Below, piece by piece: positions 1 to 7,398 of a DNA stretch of 64,000 nt. Positions within the stretch are counted from its first letter, which is position 1. The number at the start of each line of letters is the position of its first letter. Both the position numbers and the translations under genes were made by a program. Below the pieces are notes generated by a model that made no database searches, was not told where the DNA came from, and was given only the letters and a program-made list of their open reading frames with translations. Source of the stretch: Nocardia kruczakiae NBRC 101016 (GTDB lineage: Bacteria; Actinomycetota; Actinomycetes; Mycobacteriales; Mycobacteriaceae); NCBI RefSeq assembly GCF_001612965.1, contig NZ_BDBL01000008.1:124001-188000 (forward strand), read 5' to 3'.

Positions 1-270
1 CGGCTGCCCCGCCTTCGACGCCGCGATCGCCACCGCGGCCCCCGCGTCGACATACAGCAGCGGTGAGGTCCGCGGGATGCCGGATTTCGCACCCACGTGG
101 TCGAGCAGCAGGATGCGCGCATGCCGACGGCCCGGCATGTGCCCGCCGATCCGCCCACCCGACCAACGGTAGAGCGCCACATGGACTTTCGTCGACCGCC
201 TACCGGCATAGACACCGCGACGGTTGGCGAATCGCGTCGTGGCGGAGACGATTCCGGCGAGCCAGGGCAT
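1..270 (-). CDS. F420H2-dependent nitroreductase-family protein (Ddn-like), 3' part missing
   Basis: The first 90 codons of a gene that runs off the left edge. The reading ends in the pattern ARILLLDHVGAKSG followed by PRTSPLLYV, which resembles the core of the deazaflavin (F420)-dependent nitroreductase family, split-barrel proteins that bind F420 and reduce quinones or nitro compounds. A stop codon precedes the frame just upstream. I chose the ATG at 270; an ATG at 282 is possible but lies directly on its purine-rich stretch. The gene is divergent from the molybdate operon, with 129 bp between them. The family call is good, but substrate and exact subfamily cannot be judged from the fragment. 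Confidence 0.72.
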   Translation of the reverse strand, partial: MPWLAGIVSATTRFANRRGVYAGRRSTKVHVALYRWSGGRIGGHMPGRRHARILLLDHVGAKSGIPRTSPLLYVDAGAAVAIAASKAGQP

Positions 271-399
271 ACCGCCGAGCATCCCTCATCGCGCATGTTC
301 CCGCCAGGAACCGATCCGCACGAACGCCCTCCCGTCCCGGTGAGAATCGGGTAACCGGCCCGCAACCACGGCGGGCTTGCGAACCGCATTCACGGCAAT

Positions 400-813
400 A
401 TGCTTGTGATTGTGACGAATCTGCGAATCAGTGAGGCGGCGGCGCTGCTGGGGGTCAGCGACGACACCGTGCGGCGCTGGATCGATCAGGGGCGGTTGCC
501 GGAGATCCGGCTCGACAGCGGCCGCAAGGGGGTGCGCGGCGCGGACCTGGCCGAGGTGTTGCGTGGTCAGCACGCCGAGGCGCACGAACCCGGTGTCACC
601 GTCGCCGCCTCGGCCCGTAACCGGATGCGCGGCATCGTCACCCGCATCGTCAAGGACACGGTGATGGCGCAGGTCGAGATGCAGGCCGGACCGTTCCGGC
701 TGGTCTCGCTGATCAGCCGGGAATCGGTGGACGAACTCGGTCTCGAGGTCGGCAGTATCGCCGTCGCCTCGGTCAAATCGACCCATGTCGTGGTCGAAAT
801 CCCAGAAAGTTGA
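400..813 (+). CDS. HTH-TOBE molybdate-responsive DNA-binding protein
   Basis: A 137-residue protein with an N-terminal MerR/excisionase-type helix-turn-helix (ISEAAALLGVSDDTVRRW, about residues 10-27) and a C-terminal TOBE/Mop domain (from about residue 68, starting NRMRGIVTRI), which in this family binds molybdate or tungstate oxyanions. It is likely a molybdate sensor controlling the following modABC genes, or a molybdenum-pterin storage protein. It is the first gene of the operon and its TGA lies 5 bp before the modA ATG. The start is uncertain: ATG at 400, or GTG at 406 or 412; no clear ribosome binding site separates them. Confidence 0.85.
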   Translation: MLVIVTNLRISEAAALLGVSDDTVRRWIDQGRLPEIRLDSGRKGVRGADLAEVLRGQHAEAHEPGVTVAASARNRMRGIVTRIVKDTVMAQVEMQAGPFRLVSLISRESVDELGLEVGSIAVASVKSTHVVVEIPES

Positions 814-818
814 CGAAC

Positions 819-1604
819 ATGCAGATCCTCCGGACCGCCGGCGCCGCAGCGGCCGTCGTCGCCGTCACCGCGGCCCTGGCCGGATGCGGGTCCGACGACG
901 CGACAACCACGTCCGCGACGGGCCGACTCGCGGGCACGGTCACGGTATTCGCGGCGGCCTCGCTCACCGAGACGTTCACGAAACTCGGCCACGACTTCGA
1001 GGCCGCCCACCCCGGCGTGAAGGTCGTCTACAGCTTCGGCGGCAGTTCGGCACTGGCCGAGCAGATCGAGCAGGGGGCACCGGCCGACGTCTTCGCCTCC
1101 GCCGCCCCGGCCGATATGCAGCGGGTGGTCGACGCCGGTGAGGTCACCGCGAAACCGGACACCTTCGTGAGCAATCGGCTGGAAATCGCTGTGCCCAAGG
1201 GTAATCCGGGCACGATCACCGGATTGGCCGATTTCGGCAGGACCGAACCGCGGATCGCGTTGTGCGCGGTGCAGGTGCCGTGCGGTGCGGCCGCGGAGAA
1301 GGTCTTCCAGATCTCCGGCATCACCCCGCAGCCGGATACCCGGGAGCAGGATGTCAAGGCCGTGCTCACCAAGGTGACCCTGGACGAGGTCGACGCCGCC
1401 CTGGTCTACCGCACCGATGTGCAGGCGGCCGGCGACAAGGTGCGGGGCATCGACTTCCCGGAATCGGGGAAGGTGATCAACACCTATCCGATCGCGCCGC
1501 TCGCGAAGGCGCCCAACGCCGCCGCGGCCGCCGCCTTCGTCGACTACATCCACTCCGATCCGGCGAAGCAGGTATTCGCCGCCGCGGGATTCGGCACCCC
1601 GTGA
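819..1604 (+). CDS. modA: Molybdate ABC transporter substrate-binding lipoprotein ModA
   Basis: Binds molybdate outside the membrane and delivers it to ModBC. The N-terminus has a hydrophobic signal ending in a lipobox (LAGC, Cys near residue 23), so it is a lipid-anchored protein. The mature part opens with VTVFAAASLTETF and continues with YSFGGSSALAEQIEQGAPADVF, the oxyanion-binding signature of the ModA family. The length of 261 residues is normal. I prefer ATG at 819, which has AGAAAG nine bases upstream, to the TTG at 810 that overlaps the previous stop. The end overlaps modB by 4 bp (GTGA). Confidence 0.93.
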   Translation: MQILRTAGAAAAVVAVTAALAGCGSDDATTTSATGRLAGTVTVFAAASLTETFTKLGHDFEAAHPGVKVVYSFGGSSALAEQIEQGAPADVFASAAPADMQRVVDAGEVTAKPDTFVSNRLEIAVPKGNPGTITGLADFGRTEPRIALCAVQVPCGAAAEKVFQISGITPQPDTREQDVKAVLTKVTLDEVDAALVYRTDVQAAGDKVRGIDFPESGKVINTYPIAPLAKAPNAAAAAAFVDYIHSDPAKQVFAAAGFGTP

Positions 1605-2416
1605 GCAGTCCGGGAACGCGGCGGCGGGCGGCATCGGGACGGCGGCCGGTCGTGCTGGTGCTGCCCGCGCTCTGCGCGCTGGCGTTCCTGGTGATCCCGC
1701 TGATCGGCCTGCTGGTGCGCACCCCGTGGGCGAGTCTGTCCGATCGGCTGTTCAGCGCGGAAGTCGGCACCGCCCTGCGACTTTCGCTGATCTGCGCCAC
1801 CTGCGCGACCGCGATCTGCCTGGTGCTGGGCATCCCGCTGGCCTGGCTGCTGGCGCGGGCGCAACTGCCCGGCCGGGGACTGATCCGCGCGCTGGTGACG
1901 GTGCCGCTGGTCCTGCCGCCGGTGGTCGGAGGGGTGGCGCTGCTGCTGGTGTTCGGCCGGCGCGGTCTGCTCGGGCAGTATCTGTACGACTGGTTCGGCG
2001 TCTCGCTGCCGTTCACGACGCCGGGGGTGGTGGTGGCCGAGGCGTTCGTCGCCATGCCGTTTCTGGTCATCTCGGTGGAGGGCGCGCTGCGCAGTACCGA
2101 CACCCGCTACGAGGAAGCCGCCGCCACCCTCGGCGCGAGCCCCTGGTACACCTTCCGCCGCGTCACCCTGCCCGCGATCGCGCCGGGTGTGCTCGCCGGC
2201 GGGGTGCTGTGCTGGGCGCGGGCGCTGGGCGAATTCGGCGCGACCATCACCTTCGCCGGGAATTTCCCCGGCCGCACCACCACCATGCCGCTCGCGGTGT
2301 ATCTCGCGCTGGAAACCGATCCCGATGCCGCGATCGTACTCAGCCTGGTGCTGCTGCTGGTCTCCGTAGCGGTGCTGGTGTCGTTGCGCGAGCGCTGGAT
2401 TCGAGGAGCGGTATGA
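1601..2416 (+). CDS. modB: Molybdate ABC transporter permease ModB
   Basis: The membrane channel of the molybdate importer. The 271 residues contain several hydrophobic segments and the cytoplasmic EAA loop that contacts the ATPase (EEAAATLGASPWYTFRRVTLP, in the middle to C-terminal half). The sequence PLVLPPVVGGVALL is typical of ModB/CysU permeases. The GTG start overlaps the modA stop, and the stop overlaps the modC ATG, so translation of all three is probably coupled. Confidence 0.94.
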   Translation: MSSPGTRRRAASGRRPVVLVLPALCALAFLVIPLIGLLVRTPWASLSDRLFSAEVGTALRLSLICATCATAICLVLGIPLAWLLARAQLPGRGLIRALVTVPLVLPPVVGGVALLLVFGRRGLLGQYLYDWFGVSLPFTTPGVVVAEAFVAMPFLVISVEGALRSTDTRYEEAAATLGASPWYTFRRVTLPAIAPGVLAGGVLCWARALGEFGATITFAGNFPGRTTTMPLAVYLALETDPDAAIVLSLVLLLVSVAVLVSLRERWIRGAV

Positions 2417-3462
2417 CACTGCGGGCCGAACTCGAGGTGCGGCGCGAGCGCTTCCGCCTCGACCTCTCGCTGTCCGTCGCACCCGGTGAGGTGGTGGCGC
2501 TGCTGGGCCCCAACGGCGCCGGGAAGACCACGGCACTGCGCGCGCTGGCCGGACTCGTCCCGCTCACCGGCGGGCGCCTCACCGTCGCCGACGCGATCTG
2601 GGACGAGCCGCCGGGCGTCTTCGTCCCGCCGGAACGGCGACAGGTCGGCGTCGTGTTCCAGGATTACCTTCTGTTCCAGCATCTTTCGGCGCTGGAGAAC
2701 GTCGCGTTCGGCTTGCGGGCGCGCGGTATGCGGCGCGCCCGAGCACGGGCCCGCGCCGCCGACCGGCTCGCGCGGGTCGGGCTCGCCGAACACGCGCACG
2801 CCGCGCCCCGCACCCTTTCCGGCGGGCAGGCGCAGCGGGTGGCACTCGCGCGCGCCCTGGCCACGGACCCGCAGCTGCTGCTGCTCGACGAACCACTGGC
2901 CGCCCTCGACGCCGGGACCCGGATGCAGGTGCGCGCCGACCTCGCCCGGCATCTGCGGGACTATCGCGGACATACCGTGGTGGTCACCCACGATCCGCTC
3001 GATGCGATGGTGCTGGCGGACCGGCTCGTCATCCTCGAACAGGGCACGGTCGTCCAGCAGGGCGCACCCGCCGAGATCGCGCGGCGGCCACGCTCGGACT
3101 ATGTCGCGGATCTGATGGGGCTCAACCTGTTTCGCGGCACGGCCGACGGCACCGGTGTCGAGATCGACAACGGCGGGCACCTCACCGTCGCCACGCCGGC
3201 CACCGGCCGGGTCTTCCTCGCCTTCCCGCCCACCGCGGTGAGCCTGCATCCACAGCAACCCACTGGCAGCCCGCGCAACTCCTGGCCGGTGACCGTCGGC
3301 GGCCTGGAACACCACGCCAACCTCACCCGCGTCCGACTCGACGGAGCTCCGCCGGTGCTCGCGGACATCACCTCTGCAGCGGTGGCCGACCTGCGCATTC
3401 AACCGGATATGCGGGTATGGGCCGCAGTCAAGGCCACCGAGATCCACGTCTACCCCGCTTGA
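2413..3462 (+). CDS. modC: Molybdate ABC transporter ATP-binding protein ModC
   Basis: The ATPase that energises ModB. It carries Walker A (GPNGAGKTT, about residues 33-41), the Q-loop (VVFQDYLLF), the ABC signature (LSGGQAQRVALARAL), Walker B (LLLLDEPLAALD) and the switch His (VVVTHDPLDAMVLADR). The last ~110 residues form an accessory domain in the position of the TOBE regulatory domain of ModC proteins, though only weakly recognisable by eye. The 349-residue length suits ModC. The ATG sits inside the modB stop (ATGA). About 120 bp without a recognised gene follow. Confidence 0.93.
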   Translation: MTLRAELEVRRERFRLDLSLSVAPGEVVALLGPNGAGKTTALRALAGLVPLTGGRLTVADAIWDEPPGVFVPPERRQVGVVFQDYLLFQHLSALENVAFGLRARGMRRARARARAADRLARVGLAEHAHAAPRTLSGGQAQRVALARALATDPQLLLLDEPLAALDAGTRMQVRADLARHLRDYRGHTVVVTHDPLDAMVLADRLVILEQGTVVQQGAPAEIARRPRSDYVADLMGLNLFRGTADGTGVEIDNGGHLTVATPATGRVFLAFPPTAVSLHPQQPTGSPRNSWPVTVGGLEHHANLTRVRLDGAPPVLADITSAAVADLRIQPDMRVWAAVKATEIHVYPA

Positions 3463-3585
3463 TATCCCGAGGGCGACGGCGTGGCGCGCACCGATTTCCC
3501 GGTCCGCGCGGGTTCGAGCATTATGCTTGCCGGTCGATAGCTGTTCGCGATCTGCTGCCGTGACATCGAGGAACAGGATCCAGCT

Positions 3586-4530
3586 ATGCGACGTCCCTTC
3601 ATCGCCGCCGCGACAGGCATCGCCGCGGTGACCGCCGTCGCGTCGATCTTATGGACCGGCGGGAGCGAAACGAGTCACGCCCAGCCACCCGGCACGGACG
3701 TGACCGGTTCGGGAGTCCATCTCACCGCGTCGGTGGACAACATCGGCGTGAACCAACCCGGTGACCGGACACCGAACTACCTCATGACGTTCTCGCATGC
3801 CGCGCAGATGACCGGGAATTTCTCGGTCAACATCGAAGGCGACCCGATCACCTCTGGGCAGGCGATCGCGGGATTCCTGCTCGGGTGCGGGATCAGCGTG
3901 GCCGGCGGTTTCGACGTGGGCATCTCGCCCGAACAAGGGCTCGAATTGAGCATCTCCCCGACCTTCACGCCACCGTCGCTGACGACCGCCGCCGCTCCCA
4001 TAGCCACCAGCGGCAGCGCCACTCCGACGACAACCACCGGCGCCAAGCCCTCCCCCACGACCACTCGCACCACGTCCACGTCCACGCCCACCAGGGCTGT
4101 CCGTACGAGCGTTCCGTCCACCACGAGCACCACCCCCACGACTACTGTCACGCCCCCGACGACTGTCGTCCCCACCACGGAGACACCCACATTCACCACC
4201 CCGAGCCTGCCGACCACGTCCGGCAGTGCGGGGCTGCCCGGAGTGTCGCCGCCCGGATTCGACCTCGGGCCCAGCGTCGGCGGCTCCCTCGGCCTGGCCG
4301 AGAACCTGGACGCGAACATCGGTCCCGGTCAGGTCACCACCGCCACCACCGCGACAGCCAACCTGGACAACACGACCGCTTTCCCGTACCACATCGCATT
4401 CAACAACGCCGCGTTGAACGTCTCCCAATGCGCGTCCCCGGTCGCGGCGGTCCCGTTCGTCTCGGCCACGGTGTCGACGCCCACGGGCCTGGTGCAGACC
4501 ACCGCGTACGGCGATCAGTTCACCTTCTGA
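3586..4530 (+). CDS. Secreted MspA-family-like protein with Thr/Pro-rich insert
   Basis: A 314-residue exported protein: positively charged start, hydrophobic segment (residues 5-23) and an AQ site near residue 33 consistent with signal peptidase cleavage. Residues 42-127 and 225-314 resemble the two halves of MspA-type porins as found in nocardiae: a GFLLGCGI block near residue 100, GPGQVTT near 247, a conserved Cys at 282, and a C-terminal block ending in YGDQF. Between them, residues about 131-212 are almost entirely Thr, Ser and Pro. In MspA the equivalent stretch forms the membrane-spanning stem and pore constriction, so pore function cannot be assumed. Family assignment is by pattern only; a secreted non-porin relative is possible. 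Confidence 0.62.
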   Translation: MRRPFIAAATGIAAVTAVASILWTGGSETSHAQPPGTDVTGSGVHLTASVDNIGVNQPGDRTPNYLMTFSHAAQMTGNFSVNIEGDPITSGQAIAGFLLGCGISVAGGFDVGISPEQGLELSISPTFTPPSLTTAAAPIATSGSATPTTTTGAKPSPTTTRTTSTSTPTRAVRTSVPSTTSTTPTTTVTPPTTVVPTTETPTFTTPSLPTTSGSAGLPGVSPPGFDLGPSVGGSLGLAENLDANIGPGQVTTATTATANLDNTTAFPYHIAFNNAALNVSQCASPVAAVPFVSATVSTPTGLVQTTAYGDQFTF

Positions 4531-4552
4531 CGCACACTCCCCCATCACGCAG

Positions 4553-4583
4553 CCTGGGCCGCCCGCATCGCGGGCGGCCCAGG
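4553..4583. terminator. Bidirectional hairpin between convergent genes
   Basis: A perfect 14-bp GC-rich inverted repeat (4553-4566 with 4570-4583) around a 3-nt loop. It lies 22 bp after the MspA-like gene and 24 bp beyond the end of the convergent GT9-DUF2795 gene. There is no strong T-run on either side, so it may act as a hairpin-only terminator, as is common in actinobacteria. Confidence 0.7.
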
Positions 4584-4607
4584 TGCATTCAGGTCACGAC
4601 ATCCGGG

Positions 4608-4796
4608 TCAGGACATCGCCTCGCTCACCGCGTTCGGCCCGTCGAACATCCGATCGGGCATGCTCTCGAGCGCGTCGACGATCTCCGCGCCGGCGCCGTT
4701 GCTCCGCGCCGCGCGCACGATATCGCGGCGGTCACACGGATAGTCCACGCCGGAGAGATACTTCTGCACCTGAATGGGATTCACCTTCTGGCTCAT
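4608..4796 (-). CDS. DUF2795 small protein from an internal start inside the GT9 gene
   Basis: In-frame internal start of the preceding entry. An ATG at 4796 is preceded by GAGAGAGGAGAAACG, one of the best Shine-Dalgarno sequences in the region, giving a 62-residue protein (MSQKVNPIQVQKYLSGVDYP at its start). DUF2795 proteins are small, mostly alpha-helical actinobacterial proteins of unknown function that normally stand alone. The separate ribosome binding site suggests it is made as a free protein, alone or alongside the fusion. Confidence 0.7.
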   Translation of the reverse strand: MSQKVNPIQVQKYLSGVDYPCDRRDIVRAARSNGAGAEIVDALESMPDRMFDGPNAVSEAMS

Positions 4797-5786
4797 CGTT
4801 TCTCCTCTCTCGGTACTGTCCGTACGGGATTGGAACGACGGGGCGATACCACCGGAATCGGAGCCGAAACATCGCAGTTGCCGAAGCGCTGCCGCGATCA
4901 CGTCGACGGGCTGGATCCGCAACAATCCGGGGTCCGGTTCGGCACCGTGCGGATCGCCGATATGCCCCGCCCACAGGGCGATATGGGCCGGATCGGGCGG
5001 CGGTCCCCACCACGCCGGCGGGGTAGGTCCGAAGATCACCACCGACGGTGTGCCGAAGGCACTGGCGAGATGTCCGACGCCGGTGTCCCCGCTGATCACC
5101 AGGGCGGCGTTCGCGACGACGGCGGCCAGCTCGGTCAGCGTCAGCGCACCGGCCAGCACGGATTTCCGCGGCAGGCCCGCCGTGTCGGCGACCTGCGCGG
5201 CCAGCGCGGCCTCGTCGGCATTTCCCGTGACGACGATGCGGTAGCCCAGACGCCGCAGATGCGCGGCGACGGCGGCGAAACGGTCCGCCGGCCACCGCCG
5301 CGCCCGCGAACTGCCGCCGGGGTGCACCACGACCCGGCCCACCGGCGCTTCGACGCTCGGCCGCCGGATCTCGAGCCGCGTGGGGTCGGCCGCAATGCCG
5401 GCCGAGCCGAGCAACCGGCACCAGCGCTGGACCTCGTGCACGCCGTCGGGCCAGGCGGGGCCGGTCACCTCGGGAAAGTCCGGATGGCGGTGGGTGATCA
5501 GGCGTCCGGTGCGGACTTTCATCAGATCGGCGATGCTCTGCGGACCGCTGCCGTGCAGATTCACCGCGAGCTCGGGTGACGGGCGGTCCCAGCGCAGCTC
5601 GCCCAGTCCGGCGGTCGGAAGGACCTCGTCGACACAGTCGGCGAGCTCGGCCATCGGCGCCAGCCATCGAGGAGCCGCCAGCACCAGATGGTCGTCGCCG
5701 CGGGCGGCCCGCAACGCCCGCAGGGCCGGCACCGCGGTCAGCAGATCACCCAGCCCCAGCGCCCGCAGGACCAGCGTCACGCCCAT
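4608..5786 (-). CDS. GT9 heptosyltransferase-like protein fused in frame to a DUF2795 domain
   Basis: A 392-residue reading frame. Residues 1 to about 310 are a GT-B glycosyltransferase of family 9 (ADP-heptose:acceptor transferases): N-terminal RALGLGDLLTAVPALRAL, donor-domain VVVHPGGSSRARRWPADRF, and VISGDTGVGHLASAFGTPSV. With no stop codon the frame continues through a Ser/Thr-rich joint into a 62-residue DUF2795 domain beginning at Met331. That Met has its own strong ribosome binding site, so two products are possible. It is the last gene of the seven-gene heptose operon and its start overlaps the kinase gene by 10 bp. The acceptor is unknown. Confidence 0.82.
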   Translation of the reverse strand: MGVTLVLRALGLGDLLTAVPALRALRAARGDDHLVLAAPRWLAPMAELADCVDEVLPTAGLGELRWDRPSPELAVNLHGSGPQSIADLMKVRTGRLITHRHPDFPEVTGPAWPDGVHEVQRWCRLLGSAGIAADPTRLEIRRPSVEAPVGRVVVHPGGSSRARRWPADRFAAVAAHLRRLGYRIVVTGNADEAALAAQVADTAGLPRKSVLAGALTLTELAAVVANAALVISGDTGVGHLASAFGTPSVVIFGPTPPAWWGPPPDPAHIALWAGHIGDPHGAEPDPGLLRIQPVDVIAAALRQLRCFGSDSGGIAPSFQSRTDSTERGETMSQKVNPIQVQKYLSGVDYPCDRRDIVRAARSNGAGAEIVDALESMPDRMFDGPNAVSEAMS

Positions 5787-6781
5787 GACGGGGGAACCAC
5801 TGAGCAGCTCGGCGCCGCGGTCACCACCGCACGATCCGATCGCATCTCGCCCATCGCCGGCGACGACACCGCACCGTCGCGAACGAACCGCGCCGCGACA
5901 TCGACGGCCCGGCGGACCGCATTGGTCACCGAATCACCGGATGCCAGCGCCGCGGTCGCCGCCGCGGCGAATCGGTCCCCGGCACCGCACACGTCGTATC
6001 CGGGACCGCATCGAAGGTCCGGCGATATCCCCACGGCCACAGTCCCTTTCGTACCGTGCCGGTAGAGCACCGCCCCCTCGGCGCCGAGGGTGACCGCCAC
6101 CGCCCGCGCCGACCACCGCCGGCTAAGCTCGCGGGCCCGGTCCCCGAAGTCACCGTCTCCGGCCACCAGACTCGCGGCCTCGTCGCGATTCGGTGTCACC
6201 AGGGTCGCGCCGGCCACCGGCGCCGGGCCGCGCGGATGCGGATCCCACACCACGGGAATATCGCGCAGGCGCCGGGCCAGCAGGGCGCGAATTCCGGGGT
6301 GGGCGGCGACGCCGTGACCGTAGTCGGCGACGAGAATTCCACGCGCGCAATCGAATACGGCCTCGATATCGGCCGGTAGCGGGCCCGGCGCGATCCGGCC
6401 GTCGCCGGAGTCGACCCGGACCACGGACACCGGGCGATCGGCCGCGCCGTCCGCGGCGGCCGGAGCGCACGGGCCGACGGCGCGGATCCGCTGTTTGCAC
6501 ACCGTCGTTCCCGGCATCGGCAGCGGTGCCATTCGCACGCGCCCGGCAAGCAGCCGGCGCAGCCGGTGACCGGCCTCGTCGTCGCCGAATCCGCCGACCA
6601 GCACCACGTCGCCGGCGTCCGCGGTGGCCAGCAGCGCCGCCAGTCCCGCCCCGCCCGGACGCCAGATTCCGGTGCGGACGTCGACCACCGGAACGCCCGC
6701 GTCGGGACTGCGGCGGTCGGCGCGGCCCTCGATATCGCTGTCCAGCAGCACATCTCCGACGACGACCAGCGGTGCGGTCAC
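5777..6781 (-). CDS. PfkB-family sugar kinase, HldE N-terminal-domain-like
   Basis: A 334-residue ribokinase-fold kinase resembling the kinase half of HldE/RfaE (D-glycero-beta-D-manno-heptose 7-phosphate 1-kinase). Visible are the N-terminal VVVGDVLLDSDI, PGGAGLAALLA, the middle motif TPNRDEAASL, and the catalytic anion-hole motif DVCGAGDRFAAA near residue 265. It has no C-terminal nucleotidyltransferase domain, unlike the full HldE at 13355-14848. The GTG start overlaps the gmhA stop (GTGA). It probably phosphorylates a heptose 7-phosphate made by the neighbouring isomerase, but a different sugar phosphate is possible. Confidence 0.8.
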   Translation of the reverse strand: MTAPLVVVGDVLLDSDIEGRADRRSPDAGVPVVDVRTGIWRPGGAGLAALLATADAGDVVLVGGFGDDEAGHRLRRLLAGRVRMAPLPMPGTTVCKQRIRAVGPCAPAAADGAADRPVSVVRVDSGDGRIAPGPLPADIEAVFDCARGILVADYGHGVAAHPGIRALLARRLRDIPVVWDPHPRGPAPVAGATLVTPNRDEAASLVAGDGDFGDRARELSRRWSARAVAVTLGAEGAVLYRHGTKGTVAVGISPDLRCGPGYDVCGAGDRFAAAATAALASGDSVTNAVRRAVDVAARFVRDGAVSSPAMGEMRSDRAVVTAAPSCSVVPPSWA

Positions 6782-7398
6782 GACAGGTCCCGCAGCGCGG
6801 AATCCAGTGCCGTGCACAGCGCGTGGACCAGCACCAGATGCACTTCCTGCACCGTCGCCGTCGACTCCGCCTCCACCGCCACCGCGTCGTCGCACAGCGA
6901 CGCCAGCGAATTCGGCGCCGGCCCGGTCAACGCCCAGCTGGTCAGGCCGATGTCGGCGGCAGCCTTCGCCGCGGCGACGACATTGCCGCTGGAACCGCTG
7001 GTGGACAACGCGACCAGCACATCCCCGGGCCGGCCGTGCGCCCGCAGCTGGCGGGCGAACATCTCGTCGAATCCGTAGTCGTTGGCGATCGCCGTCACGC
7101 TCGAGGTGTCGGCGTGCAGGGCGACCGCCGAGAGCGGCCGGCGTTCCTCCCGGAATCGCCCGGTCAGTTCGGCGGTCAGATGTTGTGCCTCCGCCGCGCT
7201 GCCGCCGTTGCCGCAGGCGAACAATCTGCCGCCGTCGCGGTAGACGCGCGCCAATCGCTCCCCCCAGTCGCAGATGTGGTCGACCGAGGGACGCACATTG
7301 CGGCGCAGCGCCGCACCGAGGAGTTCGAAGTGCTCCTCGAGGTCGGTGCCGATTCCGGCGACGTCGTGGCGCCGGTACTCGTCTCGTGGGCTGGTCAT
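6778..7398 (-). CDS. gmhA: Phosphoheptose isomerase GmhA (SIS domain)
   Basis: Converts sedoheptulose 7-phosphate to D-glycero-D-manno-heptose 7-phosphate, the first step of heptose-nucleotide synthesis. It is a 206-residue single SIS domain with LFACGNGGSAAEAQHLTAEL (about residues 52-71), FREERRPLSAVAL, and the phosphate-binding VALSTSGSSGNV, all typical of GmhA. The ATG at 7398 overlaps the stop of the upstream GT9-GmhB fusion, and its own stop overlaps the kinase start, so the three enzymes are likely co-translated. Confidence 0.92.
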   Translation of the reverse strand: MTSPRDEYRRHDVAGIGTDLEEHFELLGAALRRNVRPSVDHICDWGERLARVYRDGGRLFACGNGGSAAEAQHLTAELTGRFREERRPLSAVALHADTSSVTAIANDYGFDEMFARQLRAHGRPGDVLVALSTSGSSGNVVAAAKAAADIGLTSWALTGPAPNSLASLCDDAVAVEAESTATVQEVHLVLVHALCTALDSALRDLS

